Assembly: GCA_037178625.1 (NCBI GenBank) | Contig: CM074132.1 | Coordinates: forward strand, 2,418,001-2,482,000 | DNA: 64,000 bases | DNA from: Skeletonema tropicum | Lineage: Eukaryota; Bacillariophyta; Thalassiosirophyceae; Thalassiosirales; Thalassiosiraceae | Direction of reading: 5' to 3' | Part shown: positions 10,714-20,362 of the stretch, piece after piece | Layout of the letters: every line of letters starts with the position of its first letter | Position numbering within the stretch: the first letter of the stretch is position 1 | Program-made: the position numbers and the translations under genes | Notes under the pieces: generated by a model | Databases searched by the model: none | The model's input: only the letters and a program-made list of their open reading frames with translations | What the model was told of the DNA's origin: nothing

Positions 10714-10824
10714 GACAGAACGACAGAACTACCGACCGAACGACCGACAGAACGACAGAACGACAGAACGAACGACAGAACGAACGACAGAACGAACGAC
10801 AGAACGAACGACAGAACGAACGAC
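10714..10824. repeat. ACGACAGAACGA-type short tandem repeat
   Basis: A 4-nt-based array built from ACGA and CAGA, maturing into a 12-nt unit (ACAGAACGAACG) repeated several times at 10760-10824. It gives long open frames on both strands without being coding. It adjoins the 80-bp array. Confidence 0.9.
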
Positions 10825-10876
10825 TTAGCTCCTCTCATTATTTAGATCTCATCATGAGTACATGACGTCTCAATTA

Positions 10877-11280
10877 TGGAGCACTAGCTAGAATAGTGTT
10901 GTTACCGATGATATCTGCCCTAGCACCTAATGTTCTCCTCTCGTCATTGAGGACTACTTCCTACAGGTACTTATTCAAGAGAGAGAAATCAGTCCTCTAG
11001 AGTCTCCTGGATAATAGGAGTAATCATTAGAATATTTTTGTTTTCTTCTCATTAAAATCTGATCCTGTCCTTTCTTGTGTGGATTTGACCCTCTCCGTAC
11101 TCCAATATATATATTTTGAAACTAATCATAATACATGGAGCACTCTAACTTGATCCAGTTTTGTTACTGTGATATCTGCTCTAGCACCTATTGCTCTCAA
11201 ATTTCAAGACAGAGTGAGAAATTAGTCCTAGTTTCCTCTCTAAGTAGTCATCGTTATGAATATTTTCGTCATCAGATATC
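10877..11280. repeat. Diverged direct duplication
   Basis: Segments starting TGGAGCACT at about 10877 and 11132 each run through GATATCTGC(C/T)CTAGCACCTA and a later GAAAT(C/T)AGTCCT, with many differences between them. It is a decayed duplication with no coding potential. Confidence 0.6.
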
Positions 11281-11362
11281 ATATTTTCGTTATCTGATAT
11301 CCCCTTGTAGTTTTCCCATTCCAACACATCACACACAAACACACCACAGCCTAAACTCTCTC

Positions 11363-13371
11363 TTACAACTTTTTCGGTTTGAAAATCTTGTACAGCGTAG
11401 CATCAATCAACCCTAACGTAGTAAACGTTCCTCCAATAATCGCACACAAACTTGTCAAGTAATCGTACCACTTGCGACCTTCCTTCTGTACCACAACACT
11501 CATCGGACTCATATCATACGAAAACCGCGCCTCAGGAACATTCACTTCATCATAATAGACAATTTGGGATTTTTCCAGCATTTGATAGACAGAGATGGAA
11601 TTGACATCATTGAATGACTCCGCACCGCGAGACGATCCCATGTTGAGTTGAGTCGAAACCACTTTGATATAATGATGATATGCCTGATGAAACTTTGTCG
11701 TGATGTATTCTTTATCATCCATGGGATTGAACTGCTTGTGTTCCTCTGGAACTTGCTTCAAAATTCGCTTCACTTTACGCATGAAGGGAGTCTTTTCCAT
11801 GTGTGGGGCAAGTTTCGTAATGGGTTCTCCGAATGATAGGTGGTTCACACGATGGGTGAGATTTGTCATGGCAGCATTGAGATTGTGATTCACTGACTTG
11901 GCCTCGATGTGAAAGTTTCCTGGTACGCGATTGACCATGAGATGTCCCGATACTTGACACCCTGGGTGTTCTGGGCGGGAATTTCCAGCGGGGGGTTTCA
12001 TCCTCTTATCACCTGGATTGTTTTCTGCCCAATTTTTGTACTTTTCTTCCATCTCCAATTTGCGCTTTGTGTATCCCACGAGTGCATCCACGGTACGGTC
12101 CATTTTGTAATCGGGGAGAATCATTTCACCACCCTTGTACCAGCGAAGGGTTGGGAATGCCATGACTTTTTGATCTTTGCATAGTTGGGGATAAGTGACG
12201 CAATTTACCTTACCGACACCCACGGGCATTTTCAGATCGTGTACTTCCTCGCCGAACTTTTCCCATGTAGGGTGGAGACGTTGACACCAGATGCACCATC
12301 TAATATTATTTGTACGATAATTGTGTGCGTTTGCATTGTACGAAGATTGGAATTTTGCACAAGAAAGAAAAAAATGTGGGTCAGCAAAGAACAAAGCAAA
12401 GCAAGCAAACAAACCACTGCGATCAAAGACCACCACAACGACACTTACGGAGCATACATATCAATAAACGCCATATCATGATCATCCAAAAACTTTTGAA
12501 ACGTATCCGGTGTCAATTCCACAGCCTGTTCCCCATCCTCATGCAACTCCTCCAAGGTCTCCTCATGTTCCTCATGGACTACCTCACGTTGTTCTCTATT
12601 CCTCCCCGAGAATATACGGCGCTGTCCATCCTCATCCAATTGCCACTTTTCAATATTTTTGGTAACATTCTGACGATTGGTCCCAAGTGTATCCCAAACA
12701 TCGACCGAGACAAAGTCACAGTGCAGGTCCATGAGGGTAATGTTGAAATTGAGTCGAATTTGAGGCTGATCGTTCTCGTCGAGGGTGATGGCTGTGCCCA
12801 TGGTGGTACGGGCGAAGGCGATGGTTTCGGAGAGGAAGAGGATGGTCATTACGGCGATGGCGGCGATGGACATCATGGCTCCGAGGCTGGTTGCCTATGT
12901 TAAAAAAGTTGTTGTGGTTTTGTGGTTCATTTTTGTGTTTTTTATTGATAGCAGTGTTTTAGAAATAGCGGTGATATGGTACGATAGGAAGCAAACAAGC
13001 AAGCAAGGCATTTGGGTCAATATTATATTGTTGAATAAAAGCAAAATAAATCGACGGGGCTATTCCAAATGTTCACCAGTTCTATTCATTTTCAACACCT
13101 TCTCATGTCATTTTTCTCCCCGATGAAGTGGCTCATCTAAATTTTCCTCTCCTCTTCCGTTCCTCTCAATGATTTTGTGTCAAGGATGAAATCCCTGACT
13201 GTAACGCATCCAATGACCCCTACTGCTATCCAACACGCCTCATAATGCAAAATGGTCAACCAAGCATAGACAAACACTCACCTCCGTCAAATCTTTGGGC
13301 ACACGACGATAAAAATCCATGGACGCCATGGCCGAGCGTCGGCCTCCTCCGTGACCGTTTATATTGTTCAT
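11363..13371 (-). CDS. ERV-type protein with thioredoxin domain (PDI-like)
   Basis: Three exons: 13371-13282, 12894-12449 and 12299-11363. Introns begin GTGAGT and GTAAGT, and phases 0 and 2 fit. The product is 490 residues. Order: cytosolic N-terminus with MDFYRRVPKDLTE, membrane helix, ERV N-terminal domain with FNITLMDLHCDFVSVD, thioredoxin domain with active site WCIWC interrupted by intron 2, ERV C-terminal domain with GCQVSGHLMVNRVPGNFHIE and YDMSPM, a second membrane helix, and the basic end KIFKPKKL. This is the layout of plant PDI-L5-type proteins, which are ER/Golgi membrane oxidoreductases related to the COPII cargo factors ERV41/46. The dilysine-like tail fits ER retrieval. It is the head-to-head paralogue of the gene at 13715. 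Confidence 0.9.
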
Positions 13372-13714
13372 CTTTAAAATATGCTGCTGCTGAATCAATT
13401 ACGCAAGATATGAGAGGGATAGGCCCGTAGTGCAGTTCGGGTGCTGGGACTGCTGCAGTAGTAGACTGGAATAGGCTGTAGTAGTGTAGAAGATATCTAT
13501 GACTATTATGTCGACGGTGGTAGGAGGATGGATCTTTTTTACTCACGTTGAGCGAGGCCCGCCATAATTTATGTTTGGCGCAAAAAATGTGCGATGAGAA
13601 TCCCTCCGCCCTTGCTTGCTTTGCTTAGCAAGCTTGGCCACTGCAACTCGAGTGGGTAGCAAGCCTCTCTCTAGCATATCTTACCCTATTCGAACGAACA
13701 ACATCACATCAACA
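13372..13714. promoter_or_regulatory. Shared promoter of two ERV-thioredoxin genes
   Basis: About 340 bp between two divergent start codons, so it must contain both promoters. No confident TATA box or repeated operator was seen. TTGCTTGCTTTGCTTAGCAAGC near 13612-13632 is a small palindrome-like stretch close to the plus-strand gene. Confidence 0.5.
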
Positions 13715-15148
13715 ATGTACGGAGACATAAGCGGCTACCAATCATCCAGAGCAGGCGGTGCAAGCCGCCGACGACCACAAGTCATTGGCACAGCCGACTT
13801 TTATCGCCGCCTACCCTCCGAAATGAAAGAGTCCACAAAGATCGGTGTAACCATGTCCTTCCTAGCTCTATTCATCATGATTGTCCTGTTCCTTTTCGAG
13901 ACGTACGCCTTTGTACATCGAAGTATCAATTCCAATATTGCCATTGACGTCAATGCCGAGCAATTAGTACGGGTGAATTTCAATGTCACATTATATGATG
14001 TGCATTGCGACTTTATACAGGTGGGAGTTTGGGATACGCTGGGCACGAACCTTCAAAATGTCACCAACAAGGACATTCACAAATGGAATCTCAATAAGGA
14101 GGGATCTGTGGAGAAATATCATGGGAGGAACAGCCAACAAAAGCATATTGTACATGAACATCATTCCCCACAACAATTGGCAGAACTGAAACAAAAGATG
14201 AACGAGGGGTACCTATCAGCGGTGGATTTAACATCAGACAACATTGAAGACTTTCACAGCAAGAATGATCTAGTGTTCATTGATTACTTCGCTCCCTGGT
14301 GTGTTTGGTGTCAGCGATTAGCTCCCACTTGGGAACAGTTCGCGCAAGTCGCGAATTGGCAACATTTGGATGTGGGGATTGGGAAAGTGGATTGTGTTGC
14401 GCAGGATGATTTGTGCAAGGAGGAGCGAATTATGGCTTTTCCGACATTGCGATTTTATCAAGAGGGAAAGGCTGTAATGCCAGACTATACAGGTGATCGA
14501 ACTATAGGAAGTTTCTTGGAGTTTGTCAAGAAGAAGATAGATAATTATGAAGATGATGAATATGATGATGAGGAGGAGGAAGAGGAACACCATCCTGGAT
14601 GCTTGGTTGCTGGTCACTTACTGGTGAATCGTGTCCCTTCTCACATTCACATGGAAGCAATGTCGGTCAATCACGAGCTCAACTCAATGATGACCAATTT
14701 GACACATCGCATCAATGACTTTTCATTTGGAACGCCTGATGGGCTCTTCATGTCACAGTTACTCCACATATTACCATTTACCAGTGCCATCCCTCAGGCA
14801 GAAAAGAGGAGCAATCCACTGAAAGACAAGTATTATCCTACCTATCACTTTCATCAGGCATTTCATCATCATATGAAAGTGGTTAGTACACATGTGCCAT
14901 TTTTGTTTTCGTCGGGTATTGTGTATCAAGTGCTGGCAGAGTCACAGGTGGTCATGTATGAAGAGATGGAAATACCAGCGATTAAGTTTATTTGGGATAT
15001 GAGTCCGATGAGTGTGTATTTGGAAGAGGAAGATCGACAGTGGTATGATTATGTCACAAGTTTGTGCGCTATTATTGGTGGAACTTACACGACTCTGGGA
15101 TTGATAAATAAGGTGATGCTCAAGATTTTCAAGCCAAAGGCATATTGA
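13715..15148 (+). CDS. ERV-type protein with thioredoxin domain (paralogue)
   Basis: A single-exon, 477-residue paralogue of the neighbouring gene. The start at 13715 (AACAATGTACGG) is chosen over 13616 because homology to the neighbour begins close after it (ADFYRRLPSEMKE). A membrane helix lies at about residues 46-70, then the ERV N-terminal domain (FNVTLYDVHCDF), a thioredoxin domain with WCVWC near residue 196, an acidic run (EDDEYDDEEEEEE) not matched in the neighbour, the ERV C-terminal domain (GCLVAGHLLVNRVPSHIHME, then WDMSPMSV), a second membrane helix, and the tail KPKAY. The tail lacks the dilysine of its partner, so trafficking may differ. Probable ER/Golgi redox role. It lacks the introns of its partner. 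Confidence 0.9.
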   Translation: MYGDISGYQSSRAGGASRRRPQVIGTADFYRRLPSEMKESTKIGVTMSFLALFIMIVLFLFETYAFVHRSINSNIAIDVNAEQLVRVNFNVTLYDVHCDFIQVGVWDTLGTNLQNVTNKDIHKWNLNKEGSVEKYHGRNSQQKHIVHEHHSPQQLAELKQKMNEGYLSAVDLTSDNIEDFHSKNDLVFIDYFAPWCVWCQRLAPTWEQFAQVANWQHLDVGIGKVDCVAQDDLCKEERIMAFPTLRFYQEGKAVMPDYTGDRTIGSFLEFVKKKIDNYEDDEYDDEEEEEEHHPGCLVAGHLLVNRVPSHIHMEAMSVNHELNSMMTNLTHRINDFSFGTPDGLFMSQLLHILPFTSAIPQAEKRSNPLKDKYYPTYHFHQAFHHHMKVVSTHVPFLFSSGIVYQVLAESQVVMYEEMEIPAIKFIWDMSPMSVYLEEEDRQWYDYVTSLCAIIGGTYTTLGLINKVMLKIFKPKAY

Positions 15149-15449
15149 TGCTGGAATAGAAATGAAGGGTGCATAGATAACAGAGATTGATACATAGATG
15201 AAAGAGATAGATGCATAAGGTCATCATTCAATAACCTGTGGCGGACTGTGGCAGAGAAGACAAAAAGAAAAGATGAGGCGCATCCCATTTGCTTTTTATG
15301 GCGTACCATCAAGAGATAAATCGAAAACCAGTTCTTGTGAACTGTAAACAGCAAGTGTATGATTATGTGATTATATAGAGTACCTTGCTTGAGTTGATCT
15401 ACTACATATAGTATCATTACTATAATTATGAAGTCACTTAACACATCAC

Positions 15450-16082
15450 TTAAGCAACGATGATCTTCGCCTTCTTGGGACCACCCAACATCTCCACAGT
15501 GGCAGCGGCAGCGACCAAAAAGTTTGGAACATCCAAATCAAACTTGCCAGCGGCCCATCCATCAACAATGAATCGTTGATCATTCTCATTGGGCTCCAAA
15601 GTCTTGTTCTCAACCAAGTTGATCAATACTACCTTCTCCTCGTGTGTTCCATGGTGCATCTCGATGAAGCCTCCTGCTTCCTTAACAGCATTGGCACCCT
15701 GATCAGCGTCGAACTCTGGTCTAGGATATCCCATATCATCGAAGCGGCCTGTCAACCAAAGCTTGAAGAAGCCGCATCCCATCATATCTGATGAGTGGTC
15801 ACCGTGAACAGATGGAACATGGCCCTTGGAAGCTACCTCCTTGGTGATTTCCTTCAATCCATCGAGGGATGTGACATGACGATTGTGTGCTATGGCGTAG
15901 ATTCCTCCGGCCATCTTGGGTCCACACATAGCAGTGTTGTCAGATCCACGTCCATCGACGCACTTGAGAATACCTGTTGGAGCAACATCGACCATACCCT
16001 CCATATCAGCGGCCTTGACAATTTCGGCCTCCCATCCACGGCCTTGGAGTACGCCAACGATATCTTCTGGTGTAAGAGGCAT
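15450..16082 (-). CDS. Zeta (cadmium-type) carbonic anhydrase, single domain
   Basis: Interconverts CO2 and bicarbonate with a Cd or Zn ion. The 210-residue product starts at the ATG at 16082; the open frame upstream begins only with GTG. It is one repeat of the CDCA family known from Thalassiosira. The ligand set is visible: Cys in ILKCVDGRGSDN, His 52 residues later in VPSVHGDHSSD, and Cys 10 residues after that in MMGCGFF. This spacing matches my recollection of the crystallised CDCA1 repeat. Other family blocks are GRFDDMGYPRPEFDADQGA and DQRFIVDGWAAGKF. There is no targeting peptide, so it is likely cytosolic. It lies head-to-head with an almost identical gene at 16673. Confidence 0.95.
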   Translation of the reverse strand: MPLTPEDIVGVLQGRGWEAEIVKAADMEGMVDVAPTGILKCVDGRGSDNTAMCGPKMAGGIYAIAHNRHVTSLDGLKEITKEVASKGHVPSVHGDHSSDMMGCGFFKLWLTGRFDDMGYPRPEFDADQGANAVKEAGGFIEMHHGTHEEKVVLINLVENKTLEPNENDQRFIVDGWAAGKFDLDVPNFLVAAAATVEMLGGPKKAKIIVA

Positions 16083-16672
16083 GATGATGTTGTAGTTTGT
16101 AGCGTTGAGTTGAAGCTTCACTTTTTATGACGATGTTGTGACGATCGTTTCATGGCATTGGACGGAGTGGGCTGGGAGGAATGCTCTGGATGAGGAATGT
16201 GAATGTTTGGTCCCGCCCAGCCACGAGCTGAAGTCATAGGGACAGGATCAATAATAATGTAGGATTCACGACTTTTCTGAGTGACGGGTGACCGCAACAT
16301 CCTTGAAACACTGAATCATGTCATAAGTTTTTACTACCTTCTTCCGGAAGAAGTCGAAACACGTGTCAGAGGTGATGGTATTGTTGCGTCACGATGACGT
16401 CAAATGAATAGATCGCATGCGTCAGCATACCAGGAAATCTGGTTACTTCCTGAACCTACGCCTACTTTTCCACGTCACGACGACGTCCTTTGGCGAATAA
16501 TGCCGGCCAACGCCATCACGCACCATCACAGCCATCAACGCCTCGCTCAGTCTCACTTGCTTTGTACTTATTATTCGGTGCGATTTTGTTGCTGTCTTCT
16601 CAAACTCATCGTTGCACATAGTTGAAATCAACGTCTCTACGATAGCCAATCTGAAACCAAGATTCACCAATC
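16083..16672. promoter_or_regulatory. Shared promoter of two carbonic anhydrases with CCRE-like cluster
   Basis: The 590 bp between divergent start codons contain a compact cluster of sites: GCGTCA at 16386-16391, palindromic TGACGTCA at 16395-16402, GCGTCA at 16419-16424, ACGTCA at 16472-16477 and GACGTC at 16482-16487. TGACGT, ACGTCA and TGACGC are the CO2/cAMP-responsive elements described for the Phaeodactylum PtCA1 promoter, bound by bZIP factors. The cluster is near the middle, so it could serve both genes. Regulation by CO2 is an inference. Confidence 0.6.
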
Positions 16673-17398
16673 ATGTCTTCACTAATAGGAACCGCCAAAC
16701 TTGTTGTTGAAAAGTTCATCGACTTGATCACCTTCAAACCATGTAGGGAAGAAGCCGAAGAAACTCCTCCTCTTACACCAGAAGATATCGTTGGCGTACT
16801 CCATGGCCGTGGATGGGAGGCCGAAATTGTCAAGGCCGCTGATATGGAGGGTATGGTCAATGTTGCTCCAACAGGAATTCTCAAGTGCGTCGATGGACGT
16901 GGATCTGACAACACTGCTATGTGTGGACCCAAGATGGCCGGAGGAATCTACGCCATTGCACACAATCGTCATGTTACATCCGTTGAGGGATTGCAGGCAA
17001 TCGCCAAGGAGGTAGCCGCTAAGGGTCACGTGCCATCTGTTCATGGTGACCACTCATCAGATATGATGGGATGCGGCTTCTTCAAGCTTTGGTTGACAGG
17101 CCGATTCGATGATATGGGATATCCTAGACCAGAGTTCGACGCTGATCAGGGTGCCAAGGCAGTTAAGGAAGCAGGAGGCTTCATTGAGATGCACCATGGA
17201 ACACACGAGGAGAAGGTAGTATTGATCAACTTGGTTGAGAACAAGACTTTGGAGCCCAATGAGAATGATCAACGATTCATTGTTGATGGATGGGCCGCTG
17301 GCAAGTTTGATTTGGATGTTCCAAACTTTTTGGTCGCTGCCGCTGCCACTGTGGAGATGTTGGGTGGTCCCAAGAAGGCGAAGATCATCGTTGCTTGA
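16673..17398 (+). CDS. Zeta (cadmium-type) carbonic anhydrase, single domain (copy 2)
   Basis: A 241-residue product, start at 16673 (AATCATGTC). From PLTPEDIVGVL onward it is nearly identical to the copy at 15450, with differences clustered in the first third (HGRGW/QGRGW, MVNVAP/MVDVAP, SVEGLQAIAKEVAA/SLDGLKEITKEVAS). The same Cys-His-Cys metal ligands are present. It has an extra N-terminus of about 32 residues, starting MSSLIGTAKLVVEKFIDL, that could form an amphipathic helix or a targeting or membrane-association segment. The two genes may therefore place the same enzyme in different compartments. No intron. Confidence 0.95.
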   Translation: MSSLIGTAKLVVEKFIDLITFKPCREEAEETPPLTPEDIVGVLHGRGWEAEIVKAADMEGMVNVAPTGILKCVDGRGSDNTAMCGPKMAGGIYAIAHNRHVTSVEGLQAIAKEVAAKGHVPSVHGDHSSDMMGCGFFKLWLTGRFDDMGYPRPEFDADQGAKAVKEAGGFIEMHHGTHEEKVVLINLVENKTLEPNENDQRFIVDGWAAGKFDLDVPNFLVAAAATVEMLGGPKKAKIIVA

Positions 17399-17940
17399 GA
17401 TATCTGATATCGAACAACTCATCTTATTCTGTACATATGTAAATGATCATGTTTTGGACATCTGATGCTTAGGATGGTAATTTTGTTATCTGCTCTTTCA
17501 CTGTCCTAATAGCACATAATATATAACACAACTAACACACACACACTCTCTCTCTAGAATACAATACGTGGTGCAAAAAATAACTAATAATATTAGAGGA
17601 GATACAAATAACATGTATGTAGTGTTTTGGTTGTTGGTTGGATGGATGGAGAGAACGAACACGAGCAGGTGTAACTGTATGTAACACTTTGTATCACAGT
17701 TTCGTAACAGGTCTCTCTCTCTTCTCTCTACACCCTGTTCATTCACTTACGCTTGGATCTCAATTTTTAATTTTTGTATTCTCGTTCAACATCAACATCA
17801 ACATCATGTTGTTGTGTACATGCAATACTTGCACTTCATATCATTGAGGAGTTCGTTTGTTGGGGGGCTTCACCTTCAATAGTGCTGCTGTTGTCATATC
17901 ATACCCTCAGTAGCAGCACATCTGTCATTTTGATGCAAAA
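17399..17940. other. Intergenic, simple repeats
   Basis: AT-rich sequence with short CA and CT runs near 17530-17560 and CT runs near 17710. It holds the 3' end of the carbonic anhydrase and the promoter of the next gene. No gene seen. Confidence 0.5.
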
Positions 17941-19878
17941 ATGAAGAGGCCGGCATCATCATCGTCGTCGCTACCAATAATTCATACCCCCCTTTCCTCC
18001 CGACTGAATTCAAATCACGAGATAATTCGGGGAGGCGCCCAAGCGGTCGAAGAAGCGTATGAATACCATGACGATGGTGGTGATGAATACGAGGGCGATG
18101 GTGAGGGATATTATCTCGTAGGGGAGAATGATGATGACGATGCGGCCGATGGAGAGTACTATGAATATTATCCAGATGACTATTACGATAATGATGGGAT
18201 AGCGGACGACGAGGATGGATACTATTATTCAGATGAATTATATGGCGGCGGAGAAGATAAAGAAGAGGCTGAAGATGATGGATACTTTTATCTACAAGAT
18301 ACTGACGAAGACGGTGACGGATTCACCTCCTTCGCACTCAAATTACCCCGGGCAACTCTTTCAGCGGCAATACCAAAGGCAATGTCTCAATTATCGACAT
18401 TACCGTCAACTCTGAAAGATATGAATTGGCAAAGCATCATGAATGGGGGCGGTGGCCCCGCAGCAACAGCAGTAGCGGTACTTTCGATTGTCATGTTGAC
18501 AGTTGTAAGGCGTACATTTGTTTTGGGGGGTAGTAACAATAAGAAGAAGGGCAAACGAAATAGCAAGGGGGAATCATTGCCAACAGATATAGGGGGAAGC
18601 GAAGAAGCTCCAAAAGAACTCATCGCTGATAGTAATGATGATTATTCCAACGCATTTGTGGATGCGGTTCGTGAGATGGAAAAAGATGATGATGACGATA
18701 CGTTGGATTTGGATTCAGGTGAATATGATAATACAGGAAGTAGTAAGCGATCTCGTATTGCGAAACGTTTGAGGCAAGTATCATCATCGACAACATTATT
18801 GGCTTCAAATGCTTTGTTATGGATTAGTAGACATGCTGGAGTGGGGAGTCGGGGGGGAAATAAGGGTCCGTCTAGTGATGCATTGACTGAGTCAACCGTC
18901 GTAGATGTCGATGACGCGTCGATGGAAGACATTGCAGATGAAACAACTGCTGATCTCTCGGCAAGTGAGTCGAATGACGAAGTAGAAGATGATATTACCC
19001 CCACACCACCTACTCCGTCCTCGTCGTCATCACTCGATGTCAATCGGTTGAAGCAAAAGTTGGAGAAGATGTCCGAATCTCGTGATTCGCTTGAAAAGGA
19101 ATATGAGGCTTCACTCCGCATGCTCCACGACGCACGTATGGAGGTTCAAAAGATGAAAAAGGCTGCCAAAACTGCGACGGATAACTCAGATCGGGAAGAA
19201 GCACAACGGGAGAATATGGACGCAATTGTCAAAAAACTGGATATGAAATACAAAAATCAGATGAAGGAGCAATTGGAGCAACTCAGGGATAAGATGGAGG
19301 GTAAGCTTCGTTCGAAGGTGCAACTTGAAATGCAAGAGAGGATGGAATCTCAGCTACAGGAACGTTTGGAGGAGCAGGAAGAACGAGTGGAGGAGATGGT
19401 ACAACAACGTCTTGGGGAGGAAAGGACACAATACCAAGAAGAATTGAATCGAAAGTTCAAGACGGAGGTTGACGATGCAGTCTCTGATGAAATAGAATCA
19501 GTTCTTGACGTTGCTGTCAATGAAGCGGTGCAAAGGGAGCGTCAAAAGGCACGCGAGGAGATGGTTCGAGTAAGACAGGGAATACAAAAGGTGTTGGAAA
19601 GGGAGAGAAAATTAATGAGAGAGCAAGTTCGTAGGGCAACGGGGCAAGTTAGGGAATGGGTGGTGAAGCAACAGCAGGATCAGCTGTTGCAACAGGCTGG
19701 GCAACTGCAAGAGGAGGCCCAAAAGTTGCAGGGGTTGGCGAGGTCAAGAGCAGGGGGGAGGGGAGGAAGGGATAATGCTAGTAGCAGCGGTGTGGGTTCA
19801 TCTCGTCGAGGAAGTCGACCAACTTCTAGAGACGACTATGTTGATAGGTATGAAGATACCGATGGCGAAAATTATTGA
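17941..19878 (+). CDS. Coiled-coil protein with acidic N-terminus and one membrane helix
   Basis: A single-exon, 645-residue protein I do not recognise. The N-terminal third is extremely rich in Asp, Glu, Tyr and Gly (for example DDYYDNDG). A single hydrophobic helix (AVAVLSIVMLTVV) lies near residues 177-190, followed by a basic KKKGKRNSKG stretch that fits a cytosolic or nucleoplasmic stop-transfer flank. A second acidic and Ser-rich region follows. From about residue 370 to 600 there is a long heptad-bearing coiled coil rich in Glu, Gln, Arg and Met (repeats such as QERMESQLQERLEEQEERVE). The tail is Gly/Ser/Arg-rich. It is probably a membrane-tethered scaffold. Confidence 0.75.
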   Translation: MKRPASSSSSLPIIHTPLSSRLNSNHEIIRGGAQAVEEAYEYHDDGGDEYEGDGEGYYLVGENDDDDAADGEYYEYYPDDYYDNDGIADDEDGYYYSDELYGGGEDKEEAEDDGYFYLQDTDEDGDGFTSFALKLPRATLSAAIPKAMSQLSTLPSTLKDMNWQSIMNGGGGPAATAVAVLSIVMLTVVRRTFVLGGSNNKKKGKRNSKGESLPTDIGGSEEAPKELIADSNDDYSNAFVDAVREMEKDDDDDTLDLDSGEYDNTGSSKRSRIAKRLRQVSSSTTLLASNALLWISRHAGVGSRGGNKGPSSDALTESTVVDVDDASMEDIADETTADLSASESNDEVEDDITPTPPTPSSSSSLDVNRLKQKLEKMSESRDSLEKEYEASLRMLHDARMEVQKMKKAAKTATDNSDREEAQRENMDAIVKKLDMKYKNQMKEQLEQLRDKMEGKLRSKVQLEMQERMESQLQERLEEQEERVEEMVQQRLGEERTQYQEELNRKFKTEVDDAVSDEIESVLDVAVNEAVQRERQKAREEMVRVRQGIQKVLERERKLMREQVRRATGQVREWVVKQQQDQLLQQAGQLQEEAQKLQGLARSRAGGRGGRDNASSSGVGSSRRGSRPTSRDDYVDRYEDTDGENY

Positions 19879-20148
19879 GAAGATTTGATTCAGAGCCAAG
19901 AAAGCCAGGCTAAGGTCATCAGCTAAGTACACTAATCGTTGGAGTCAATTTTGCGCAAGTAATTAAAACAGTGGGGAGACAAAGAGAAGTGCAATTAAAT
20001 TCTATTTTACTTAAGTTCACACTGCATAAAAGTTGGTTGGTATCATTCCTACACTCTGGCGAGCATAATATCAACACAGTTGAGCGTTGAGTACGAAGTT
20101 GTACCAAGAGAAAGCAAGCATAATTTTTATAGAATTATCGTGGCTGCA

Positions 20149-20362
20149 TAGGCGTATCGGGATAGTGGGCGCTTTTCATACCCTCTTGTGGGTATTGCCC
20201 ACGTGGGGCCCACAACTGCAAAAAATCAGGTGAAAACGAGCTAAAATGCGGGCAAAATCCCCGAATATCGAAACAAAATCACCCAAAATCTCTCGTCAAG
20301 CCTCCTGTCAAACCAGTCCCTTTTGTGGGCACGCCCGCGTGCCCAATATCCCGATACGCCTA
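20149..20362. mobile_element. MITE-like element C, TA-flanked
   Basis: A 22-nt inverted repeat (TAGGCGTATCGGGATAGTGGGC at 20149-20170 against 20341-20362) with one mismatch. If the outer TA is taken as target-site duplication, the element runs GGCG...CGCC. The interior of about 170 bp has no ORF and contains GGGCAC/GTGCCC-type short palindromes. It is a probable non-autonomous DNA transposon of the TA-target type (Tc1/mariner-like by target only). Confidence 0.7.

Noticed and set aside
10641..10865. ORFs on both strands over the ACGACAGAACGA repeat
   Set aside because: Open only because the repeat lacks stop codons in these frames.
16083..16121. Longer start for the minus-strand carbonic anhydrase
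   Set aside because: The upstream extension begins with GTG; the ATG at 16082 fits the family start at PLTPEDIV.
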